Notes under the pieces: model-generated
Database searches by the model: none
Told to the model about the DNA's origin: nothing
The model's input: the letters and a program-made list of their open reading frames with translations, nothing else
Position numbers and translations under genes: made by a program
Shown: in pieces, positions 1 to 10,173 of the stretch
Numbering within the stretch: position 1 is the first letter of the stretch
Layout: every line of letters begins with the position of its first letter
From: Oreohelix idahoensis
Lineage: Eukaryota; Mollusca; Gastropoda; Stylommatophora; Oreohelicidae
Assembly (NCBI GenBank): GCA_024509875.1
Contig: JAMPIV010015263.1
Location: 310,001 to 374,000 of the forward strand
DNA: 64,000 nt
Reading direction: 5' to 3'

Positions 1-1850
1 ACCTCGTCATACCAATATGTGAACGAACTGACCACTCGTTTAAAAACTAGTTGGAAACTGGCAAATGAAAATTTGAGACAAGCCAGGAAAAAGCATGCTG
101 CTTATTATAATAAGAAAGCGAAGGATAGAGAACTTGCTGTAGGGGAGAAGGTACTTCTTCTATTGCCAGGCAGCAACAATAAACTTCAGATCGGATGGCA
201 AGGGCCATATACAGTTTTGGAAAAGGTATCCAGAACAAATTATAAGATAGACAAAAAGGGAAAGGAAAAAGTCTATCATGTGAACCTTTTGAAGAAATAT
301 CTGGACAGACAAATCCAGGAGGGAACACATTTAATGGCCTTGTCTATCGCAACCGAGATGAAGAATGAACCTCTCTCCTCGGTTGCTTATCCACTGAAAA
401 CCAGTGAAACGTTTGCACAGGTGAAAATCAGTAATCACCTGACAAAAGGACAGAAGGAGAAGGTTCAACAGGTCCTTGAGAAACATACAGATGTGTTAAC
501 GGATAAACCGGGGCACACAAATTTGTTGTCATATGATATGAAACTACTAGACCCAGCACCCATCTGTATGAGGCCCTATTCTATTCCGTTCGCTAAGGAA
601 AAAGCTTTGAAAGAGGAGATTGATTATTTGTTAAAAGAAGGGATTATTTCTCACAGTGAGTCTCCTTATAGTTCCTATGACGTTTTGTTGCGGAAACCCT
701 CAGGAGAACACAGACTGTGCATAGATTACAGGAAACTGAATGCTGTCACAGAAGGTCAGGTAGATCCCTTACCTGATACTACTCAACTTTTTGCCAGGTT
801 GAACAAGGCAAAATATTTTTCTAAGGTGGATCTTAGCAAAGGCTATTACCAAATTCCAGTAAAGCCTGAGGTTCGACCTTATTTAGCTTTTAGCACCTCG
901 GAAGGTCATTATGAGTTCAACATGTTACCATTTGGTTTGAAAAATGCCCCGAGCGTGTTTTCTAGGATGATGCGAAAATTGCTGGATCCCTGAAAAATCC
1001 ATGTATTTCGAATTTTATGGATGATATCCTCATTGCTACGGAAACATTTGAGGAACACGTTACCTCTTTGAATATGCTGTTTGATAGACTCAGAGAGGCT
1101 AACTTAACCGCTAGGCCAACAAAATGCTGTATTGGGTGTAAAGAGTTTGAATTCTTGGGACATACAGTACATCAGGGTAGCATGACCCCTGATCCGAAGA
1201 ATCTGGAAAAATTAAAAAGAGCACCTAGACCACAAACAAAAAAGGATGTGCGATCTTTCGTGTCTCTGTGTGGTATTTACCAAAAGTATATCAAACATTT
1301 TAACTCTATATGTGCTCCTCTGACGGATTTAACTCGCAAAGGTCAACCTGATACTATAATTTGGTCAGCACAGTGTGAATTGGCTTACCAGGAGTTAAAA
1401 GAGAAGCTTACAAGCAGGCCAGTGTTGCAATTGCCTGACTTGACTAAAGAATTTATTGTGAGAAGTGACGCAAGCAATGTGGGCCTGGGCGCTAAATTTT
1501 TGCAAAGGTCCTCCTCACAAGATGGGGAATTGAACCCAATCGCTTATGCTAGCCGCAAGTTGAACAAGGTGGAAAAAAATTACTCAACAAGTGAAAAAGA
1601 ATGTCTCGGTTTAATATGGTCTATAAAGAAATTCCAGATTTATTTATATGGCAGGACATTTGTGGTCCAAACGGATCATTCACCCCTCGTGTTCTTGTCA
1701 CAGGCCAAGCATGAAAATTCCAGATTATTGAGATGGTCTCTCTTGTTGCAACCATACTCATTTCTGATAGAATACATTCCCAGCCCTTTGAACGTTGGCG
1801 CAGACTTTTTGAGCAGACATCCTTATGATGAAGATAAGAAAAACGAGTAA
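1..1850 (+). pseudogene. pol: pol (integrase C-terminus, RT, RNase H), frameshifted
   Basis: The open frame already runs at base 1 and matches element 2 from the end of integrase onward. A GPY/F-type module (WQGPYTVLEKV) is followed by a linker, then reverse transcriptase with KVDLSKGYYQI and LPFGLKNAPS. The frame breaks near base 990, after KLLDP, and resumes in another frame with the catalytic box FMDDIL just past 1014. A single lost C explains the break. RNase H follows, with the SDAS, SEKE and TDH motifs, and the protein ends shortly after GADFLSRHP. Reverse transcriptase copies element RNA and RNase H degrades the RNA strand of the hybrid. The frameshift falls just before the active-site aspartates, so this copy should be inactive. 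Confidence 0.9.
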
Positions 1851-1920
1851 GACTTCATGGAGCTCAGTTATCTCGCATATTATAACCTGCAAATGAATGC
1901 ATGTTTTAGGATGGGGCGTG

Positions 1921-4469
1921 TGTAGCAAAATCTGCGAGAATAAACGCTCAATTCAGTAAGATTTAGGCATAAAACGATAATAAATACATTAGCCCGCATG
2001 TGTCTGACGGTTGGCATCTTCGACGCCAGCAGCGCTGCTTTTTGCACAGTGCTAAGCCCATAGACCGATTTCACGGAAATAGTCTGACACGCTTTTAGTT
2101 TCGTTTTCGAGAAACACTACTAATATTTAACATTTGCCCGATCTGCTGCATACACTTTGTAGTCTAGCCTTATAATTAACGATTGGCGGAAGCGTGCCGC
2201 AAAATAACTATCTGAATTAACGCTTTCTGTCAGCTTTAACGCAAAATTTAGTAGTAATCCTTACATTGTTTGGTAGTATTACACGATACAATACTAATTA
2301 TTAACGCCTATTCTTAACCCACCCCGTCAACACCCCGCTTCGCTGACACAGTCTGCAACGCATATACACACTGCGGAAAAGCCAGCCAAGGCAAAACCAC
2401 GCAGACAATTTTATTTTTCTCCTAGTGGTAGCATTTCTGACGTAACTAAAACAAGTTAGTTATTTGAAAAATACATGCTCGCGAGATGAGGGAGAGGAAA
2501 GATGGCGGACTTGTGTAAAATTTTATTTGACGATTGACGATGACATAAATTGGAAATTTTAAACCATTATGAAGTTCCCCATAAAACTTATATGGTAGTA
2601 TGACGTAGAGTTCGCTGAGTAAGAATGTACTTTAATTAATATGATAGTCCCAGAATTAGAGAAGTTATTGAAGAAATACTAATCTCTACGGACACTCGAC
2701 CAGACAGACTGGCGTTCCTGCTTATGTTTTTGGTAACGTTAGGGGGACGCGAGCTTGGAAAAGAGGCAGGGAGGTACATTCAAATTCGCTTGGGTAAAAA
2801 GAGTATGACTGAAAAGGGGAGCGGTAGGAAAAATGTAATCCTAAACGGAACATCTTTTTGTATTGGGCATGACTAAAGCATACTGGCCAATCGACCACCA
2901 GACGCAGAAATTATTCGAAATTATTTTGGTTTTTCATTCAACCTGCATTTGAATTCAAGTAGTCGAACGTTTCGATTGGCCAGTGCTAGTAAATATTAGC
3001 AAAAGGCTTTGACTATTCATTGCCAGTTGAACTAAAAATTGTATTCAGATACGCTGAGAAACAGCAGTGTTAATTTTAAATATAAATAAAGAATAAATTC
3101 ACAGTCTGTGCAGTTTAGAGGAAGCTAACGCCATTTCTTCACACAGTCAGCGTCATTTGTTTATATATTTCTTGATTGTGGTAAGGATATTTTATGAAAT
3201 TTAATATGTTTGGTCCAACTACAAAGTTAGATACTGCTATTGGGAAAAAGTGAAGGACATGCCGGGAGCAGACATTGTTGAGTCCTCACATTAAACGGTA
3301 TCTAACTGATGTATGTTGTTATGATTATGTTGTCATATTATTGTATTAGAATAGATTAGTAAGCCTCTGTGTTCAATGAACACTGTTTAACATGCCTGAA
3401 GCAAATATATTTGAAAAAAAAAAGAAGAGAATATCATATCAAAGGAAATGTGGTTACGCCACATTATTGTATTGATGAAAAGTATGTAAACGTACAGTGG
3501 CGTATCTGCTATAAGGACCTGAGGTGTGGTCACAGCAAGGTGGGAGTCCTGTAAAATTCGGGGCGAGTGCACTTGTAAGGCACACGCGAGGCTGACCCCA
3601 TACCCACGTGGGAAATTAAGTGTTAGAATAAGTGACTAGATGTAAAAGGCCAGAGTGTCCTTTTGTTGCAGAGGGTCTATGTTCCTGTTGCCGGCTGGTG
3701 ACAGGAAACCTGCTGAGTACTAATAAACGCCAACCAGTCTCCAACCAGTCTTATATGCTGTCGAAGATAACAGTAGGAGCTTTGGCGAGTGGTGAAATTG
3801 AAACTTTCTGCAACTACACATTGAAATATCTTACAACAAGGACTCCCAGCTGATGTGTTAGACATCTGGGGCATCTCTGACATTTTCTTGTGTTTCAAAA
3901 TAATACACAGGACGTTTATGGGGGTAGGATGAACTACAGCCCTCATCTACAGTGACTCTCCCTTTATATGAATAAAGTGAATTCTTTTAATATTTCCTAC
4001 AGGAAAGACATATATATAAATACATAATAACTTTTTAGTTATTGGGCAAATTGTCCCAAAATTTTAATTGTTCTTTTCTGTAAACTATCTTGTCCTTATT
4101 TTCAAAGACCTGTCCACAAGCTATGAATGGACAGGCAAAATAAATTGTAAAAAAAAAAATTTGTTCAAAGAAAAACTTAACTGCTAGTTTTATTATCTTC
4201 TTTATAGAAACTTAAAGTGTTTGACTGTTGTGTACCATCATTTCATTTCTCCCCTAGACAGTAGGTACACCATACATCATACACTAGAGCCAGAATAGTG
4301 ACCGTGTGAGACCTAGGGAGGTAGCTGTAGGTTCTCTGCACATAATTCATCATCATCATTTATAGAGTCAGAGGCCTACATGTGCTTGACCTCACACGGT
4401 TAAAGTAGACACCTTTTCATTCTTTTAGGATACCATCATAACCTCCCAAGCAAAATCAACTTTGCTACA
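1921..4469 (+). repeat. 3' LTR of element 1 (2549 bp)
   Basis: It begins TGTAGCAAA and ends TTTGCTACA, a perfect 9-bp terminal inversion with TG...CA ends. A G-rich purine run ends just upstream. It is related along much of its length to the solo LTR at 5817-8325; for example, both share the stretch near 3228-3296 and 7120-7190. It contains the homologue of the small ORF found in the solo LTR (see 7269-7463), but with a damaged start. The 5-bp target duplication cannot be checked because the left LTR is outside the window. Confidence 0.85.
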
Positions 4470-4477
4470 TAAATTAT

Positions 4478-5010
4478 GAAAGAAAGAAAGAATGAAAATA
4501 AGAAAGAAAGAATGAAAGTATGGCAGTATGAAAGAAAGAAATAACGAAAGAGTAAAAGTATCAAAAGAAAGAAAGAATGAAAATATGAAAGAAGAAAAAT
4601 GAAAGAATGAAATTATGAAAGAAAGAATCAAAATATGAAAGAAGGAATGAAAGTCTGAAAGAAAAAAAAGTATGAATATTTCAAAAGATAGTTTGAAAGT
4701 ATGAAAGAAAGAAAGTATAAGAGTGTCAAAGAAAGAAGGTGTTAAAATATGAAAGAAAGAAAGATGAAAGTATGAAAGGAAGAAAATTTTAAAATATGAA
4801 AGAAAGAAAGAAAGTTTGAAAGAAAGAAAGTATGAAAGAAATGAAGTATGAAAGAAAGTTTGAAAAATATGAAAAAATAAAGTATGAAAAAAAAAAAGAA
4901 AGAGAGTATGAAAATATGAAAGTATGAAAGAAAGGAAGTGTGAAAGAAAGAGTGACACAAAGTATCAAAGAAAGTATTAAAGAGGGTATAAAACAAAGTA
5001 TTAAGATAAA
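4478..5010. repeat. Degenerate polypurine GAAA/TATGAAA satellite
   Basis: About 530 bp of almost pure A and G on the + strand, built from irregular GAAA, GTATGAAA and GTTTGAAA blocks. It begins a few bases after the LTR of element 1. The long Phe/Ser/Leu-rich reading frames on the opposite strand result from this composition and are not genes. Confidence 0.9.
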
Positions 5011-5369
5011 GAAAGTAATACAGGAAATGGCTGTTACTGCTTCATCGTCTTGATCGATCTTCATCTTCAGATGCTTCCACTTTGAAGGTGTGTGTACGTG
5101 CTGATAGTTAATTAAATAATAAGTGCAAAACAAGGTGATGCTAAGATAAGTAAAGAATAATGTAGCCGACTATGATAAACCCCAGCAAAAAGGGATGAAA
5201 CAAACCAAAGGTTAAACAGGGGATTATTAACTCAGATATCAAGATTATTGTGTTGTACATTGCATTTTCAAAACGATGACGAGAAACACACAACATAATT
5301 TCAAAATCAAATGATTTTTTCCTGAACATGTTCAAGCTGTGGACTTAAGGTAGCCATTTTTGACTTTTA
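5011..5369. other. Unannotated spacer
   Basis: A mixed-composition spacer between the purine satellite and the LINE fragment. I see no coding frame, RNA gene or repeat here. Confidence 0.5.
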
Positions 5370-5816
5370 AATGCAAGACAGAATGAAAATACTTGATGAT
5401 AGGTCGCAGCAAAATGGGTTTGAAAATACACAGGGAAAAGACAAAGATAATGAGAATAAATTCCGGAAATGGTGTCAAGGTTGAACTTGTAGAAACACTA
5501 CATGATGTAAAACAATACACATATCTAGGCAGCAATATAGACAATGTTGGAAGGACAGACAACGGAATCAAAACAAGAATACAAAAAGCTTTAGAGGAGC
5601 TTTCATTGCATTCGGAAACATATGGAGATCAAGAGAAATCAAGTCCAACATGAAAAAAAGAATCTTCAACTCAAAAAGTCAAATCAGCCCTATTGAATGG
5701 GTCTTAAACATGGAGTACAACAAAACAACAACAACAACAAAACTGTGCTTTCATATAATGTACTTGCGTAGAATAGAAGGATTGCAAAGGTGCGACCAAT
5801 GTGGAACTGATGACAA

Positions 5817-8325
5817 TGTGGTGAGATCAGTGATACAATTGATCAAAATTTCATTAATATTTAACTAAAGAGTAAAAAGTAGTAAAATCTATTACAAGCC
5901 CGTGTTTGTTGCCCGACATCATCACCGATGCCTGGTGGCGAGCTGTATGTTAAAAAGTGTTCGCGCTATGAAAAATGAAAAGCCTATCCCAAAACCCGCC
6001 CACGTTTTCGTCACTCCGTCTTAAAAATTTGTAATCGACATGAAACAGTTTGCGTGCGGTATACTGGTTTCGCTTGCTAGAGCGATTGAAAAGAGGGAGG
6101 ACAGATAGTGAGAGAAGAATCAAACCAATGCATTTTATGCATCTAAAAATAAACTAATGCATTGTATTATATCCTAGTCGCTTAGTAACCGAGGTTTGAA
6201 GGCTATTGCGGAGAAATCTTTACTGTTTATTACCGCCACTGTGTTAGGCTAGACAATGTAACTACGATTCAAATAACCATTGGGAGAAGGGGAACGGGGG
6301 GTAGAACAATACTGAAAGTGAAAACTTAGAATGATAGAATTAATATTATTACAATATATCAAATCCTCCATAGTCCTCACAAGAACTTAGATGAATCTTA
6401 GAGATAGAGTTTATTAATATTATGGTTCAGAAAAAGAAAACCCAAAATGCATGGAAAAAGACAAAAATGTTAACGACACGATAGACTGACATAAAACTTA
6501 TATAGACAGATAGAGCTTAGTCTTCTGGTCAATAATATGTTTCTATATCAAAATTCGCTCAATTAATAACTAAGATATTGTAGAAATATTATATATTTTA
6601 GTACAGTGTGACAAACGGATGATCGTCCTTGCTTATTTTATTGGTAACATTTGGGGACGCAATTTTGAAAAAGAGGCATAGGAGTGATTCAATTTGATTG
6701 GTTAACACTAGGAGGAAGGGAGAGGCAGAATTGGTAGCCCAAAACTAAACATATTTTTGCATTGGCATAGCTAAGGCAGACTGACCAATGGACTACGAGA
6801 CACATAGTATGTTTGGGGTTTTGTTTTTGAAAACTAAATTCAAAATTTGGTAGTCGCCTGATTTCATTGGCCAGCCCAAATTGATATTAGCGAAAGCTTA
6901 CAAGGCTCTTGGCCATTTGAATAGAAATTTTCTGTACTAAAGTACGATGAGAACAGAAGTGTTGATTGTAAAATAAATACTAATCTAACAGTCTGGACAG
7001 AGGCAGAGAAACTTAGGCCATATTTGCCAGTCATCGTTACTTGTGTTATATTTCATTGAAATTTGTGGTAAGAATTATTTATTTATTAATATGCCTTATT
7101 AAAACTGCAAAAAGCTAGATACTGCTATTGGGAAAAGTGAAGGACATGCCGGGAGCAAAAATTATTGAGTCCTCATATTGAACTGTGTTTGAATGTTGTT
7201 ATTGATTATTATTATTATTAGATCAGAATATGTTAGCAAGCCTCTGTGTTCCATGAACACTCATCAACATGCCTAGAGCGTTTATAGTTAGGAAAAGAAG
7301 AGAAAATCATACAGAAGGAGATGTGTTTACTCCACGTTATTGTGTTGAAGAAAACTATGTAAAATTACAGTGGCATATCCGCCATATGGACCTGAGGTGT
7401 GGTCACAGTAAGGTGAAGTCATATGAATTAGGGGCTGGTGCACTTGTATGCACACGCGGCTGACCCCATCCCATCATGTATAAATAGTTAATGGAAGTCT
7501 AAATCAGATATGAAAAGGCCAGGGTGTCTTTTTATTGCAGGGTTTTATTTCCTGTTACCAGCCGGTGACAGGAAACCTGATGAATATATTTGAAGACAGA
7601 AAGTCTCCAGTGAAAGTTTATACTGTCAGCAGTTAGCCAGGAGTTTATGTGAACTGACATATCCTAGGCAGAGCAGTGTTGGGCGTGTGAATCTTCATAA
7701 AGAAAATAAGATGATGTGCCATTAGCTGGGCCATCTGACAGTTCATCGGAATAAAGTGTTTTTCCCCAAAATTAGCTTTAAAGATAGGGGCATGATGACA
7801 CAACAGCTCCTTATATAAATGACTTACACTATTATGTACTAAATAACAGTCTGTGAATACACCTACAGGAACAATATATTATTATGATTCTTATCGGACA
7901 AAGAGTCCAATTTTAGTTAATCATTTGTTGTAAAATATATTTTCCTCATTTTCAAAGACCTGTCCAAAAGAGATTGCAGGACAGGCAGATTAAAATTGTA
8001 CAAAAAAAGATTTAATATTCAAAAAAACTTAAACCACAGACTTATTACTTTACTATTAGTGTGTTATAGTATGTTGTTTTGATGTACCATCATTTCATTG
8101 CATTCCCTAGACACTAGCCACATCAAACACCACACACTAGAAATAAAATACAGCACCGTGTGAGATCTAGAGAGGTAGCGTTAGGTACCCTGAGAACTCA
8201 TCATCATTTTCATCAACTATTAGACTCAGGGTCTTACATAGCTTGACCTCACACGGTTGACACATACCCAGCAATCTTTCTTTCTTATAACATCATAACC
8301 TCTCCAGCAAATTAAACTTGCTACA
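5817..8325 (+). repeat. Solo LTR of a relative of element 1 (2509 bp)
   Basis: It begins TGTGGTGAGATC and ends ACTTGCTACA (TG...CA), flanked on both sides by the 5-bp duplication GACAA (5812-5816 and 8326-8330). It lies inside LINE-A sequence that is colinear across it, so both boundaries are well supported. Length and several internal blocks match the LTR of element 1, with clear divergence. No internal element sequence is present, so recombination between two LTRs most likely removed it. Confidence 0.9.
7269..7463 (+). CDS. Small LTR-encoded ORF with SNAG-like N-terminus (speculative)
   Basis: A 64-codon frame inside the solo LTR begins MPRAFIVRKRR. That closely resembles the SNAG motif at the extreme N-terminus of Snail, Gfi1 and Ovo zinc-finger proteins, which recruits the LSD1 corepressor. 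The remainder keeps the pattern TP-YC-E-YV--QW-I---DLRCGHSKV, also read in the LTR of element 1 (about 3420-3540) although the DNA has diverged. A plausible splice donor (AAG|GTGAAG, GT at 7413) follows GHSK, so this could be a first exon. In element 1 the start reads MPEANIFEKK and is frameshifted in an A-run, so the motif is lost there. No zinc fingers are visible nearby. Function is unproven. Confidence 0.4.
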   Translation: MPRAFIVRKRRENHTEGDVFTPRYCVEENYVKLQWHIRHMDLRCGHSKVKSYELGAGALVCTRG

Positions 8326-8633
8326 GACAAGAACCAGACAAGTACCAGTAGAACAAGACATGAGAAGAAGACACTGGCGATGGATAGGAAAAACATTGAG
8401 GAAAACTGTTGATAGCATTACAAGGCAGTCCTTGTTCTGTATACCCCAGGGTGGGGTGAGAGGCAGAGGTAGACCAAAACACATGGGGAAGAGAACTGGA
8501 GACAGAGGTGAAAATGATGAGGAAGACGTGGAAAGAACTTGATGTGATGTCACGTGACAGGAGGTCTTGGCATGTGTTTATTGAAGGTCTATGTTCCTTG
8601 TGGAGCTAAAGGGTTATTGATTGGTTGAAACAG

Positions 8634-9769
8634 TCCTGTTAATTTGCTATTGTATGTCTGTTATTAATACCCTCATAACGAATATTTTACTTTCGCTCTA
8701 AAACCTACTGAAGCAAAACATTATTGGCTAAGCTGGTGAATAATTACGAGAAACGAAGGGTCATGCGATGTTTTGAATCAAGCAACAGGTTTAACCTCGA
8801 TGTATCATCCACTTTGTACTTTTAATGCTCTAACTCAGTCTTTTTGAACAATTATTGCGTCGATTTATTCTTTTTTATTTATATGATGGATCAGAAAAGC
8901 GCTAGTATTGCGTATGTAGAACACATAAGTAGTCCTTTGCGAGTCTACGTCACAAGGCAGTAGCCACAAGACACCTGATATTCCTACGCCCTGAGTGATT
9001 TGGTTATCGCGGGTTATAAAACGCCAGGCTCAGAGCTTAACACGCACAATATACCCCAATTATAACCAATTTTCAGGTTGAACAGGGTATAACAACAATA
9101 TAGTAGACAAACGAACGAACCGGTGGATGAGGGAAAGAAATTATGTTGTTTGCTTGCCTGTATAAGACGTGAAATCGGCTAAGATCAAAGTGTCTTAGCC
9201 AGGGCCGGGATCACACAAAATCTACACATATAACTCAATAAAGTCAATAGACATCACTTTGAGCCCCAGAAGGGGTATTAAAAAAAAAAAAAAAAAAAAA
9301 TGAAACGTGAAATGAGTTGGCAGAAGAGCCTGCAATGACATGGGGACACATTAACCCATGAGCACTGGCTGTGTGTTCGGTTGTTTGTTAGTTTTTTTTT
9401 TAATGCTTTGTTGGTTTGTGTCACTGACTGGGTTGTAAAACCCTCATTAACTGCTACTTCTACCTTGTAATCACGAGGTTTATTAGCGTACGGGTCTGGT
9501 GCGAGTGTGGATTGGCAGCATGGCAATAACGCTTATCACATTTCACACCATCATAATATACATATAAATATCCTTTTAATTTCCTTTGTCTATGTATGCG
9601 CATTTATATCATGTCCTAGTTTCTCATATACACTTTGACAGTAGTAGGCAACCCAGAAGCTGTTGGTATCTACGTGTCGTGTGGTGACTATTGGGGCAAC
9701 TACGACAGTAGATTTCGACAGGAATAGCCTATGAGATATTAAGTAGAAGGTCTCCAGAAATTGGCTCGT
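8634..9769. other. Intergenic stretch with a promoter-to-polyA-like unit
   Basis: No coding region is recognisable. ACGTCA (8947-8952) lies about 65 bp upstream of a good TATA box, TATAAA (9015-9020). AATAAA follows at 9237-9242, and a run of 21 A starts at 9280. This looks like a short transcription unit or a piece of an unrecognised LTR or SINE. The rest of the stretch shows nothing I can name. Confidence 0.35.
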
Positions 9770-10173
9770 TAAGAAAGGATAGACTATTATAGACCGAAAG
9801 GGGGGCATCAAAGAAGAGTTGGCCACTCGAAAAGCAGCGACTGGGAGACTTTATCAGGCCATAAATCGAGGATTCCTCAGCAAGAAAGAGGTTGGTAAGA
9901 AAACGAAGATGGCTGTATACCGCTCCACCTATGTCCCAGTCTTGACATATGGATGCGAGTCATGGGCAATGACTACAACCCACAAAAGCCAGATCCAAAC
10001 CTCAGAAATAAGGTATCTGAGGAAGGTGGTTGAAGTAACAAGAAGAGACATGGTCCGCAACCAGACGATACGTCAAGGCCTAAAATCCCACCCGCTGCAG
10101 ACCCAAATAGAACAGTCCCAACTAAGATGGTTTGGCCATGTCTGCAGAATGGGAGAAGATCGGCTACCACGAC

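Larger units (their letters stand above)
1..4469 (+). mobile_element. Gmr1-like Ty3/Gypsy retrotransposon (element 1), cut by the window edge
   Basis: This is the 3' half of an LTR retrotransposon: the end of integrase, then reverse transcriptase and RNase H, a purine-rich stretch (about 1908-1918), then a 2.55-kb LTR. The coding part is clearly homologous to element 2 (10174-19598) at the protein level over its whole length. Integrase lies upstream of reverse transcriptase in the same reading direction, as in the Gmr1 clade. The left LTR, gag and most of integrase lie outside the window, so a target duplication cannot be tested. One frameshift in pol suggests a dead copy. Confidence 0.9.
5370..8633 (+). 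pseudogene. LINE-A 3' fragment, interrupted by a solo LTR
   Basis: The two arms (about 5370-5816 and 8331-8633) belong to the same non-LTR family as the minus-strand copies at 55-61 kb. The left arm contains GLKIHREKTKIMRIN and YTYLGSNIDNVG, the region after the RT catalytic box. The right arm contains RHWRWIGKTLRKTVDSITRQ and a GRGRPKH basic tail, and ends in a TTGATTGG-type tail. The arms are colinear with the intact family sequence across the 5817-8325 insertion. Internal deletions and frameshifts have destroyed the coding potential. The family is RTE-like; the exact clade is uncertain. Confidence 0.8.

Noticed and set aside
4425..5133. Long Phe/Ser-rich reading frames on the minus strand
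   Set aside because: They are the antisense translation of the GAAA-type purine satellite; three overlapping frames are open for compositional reasons.
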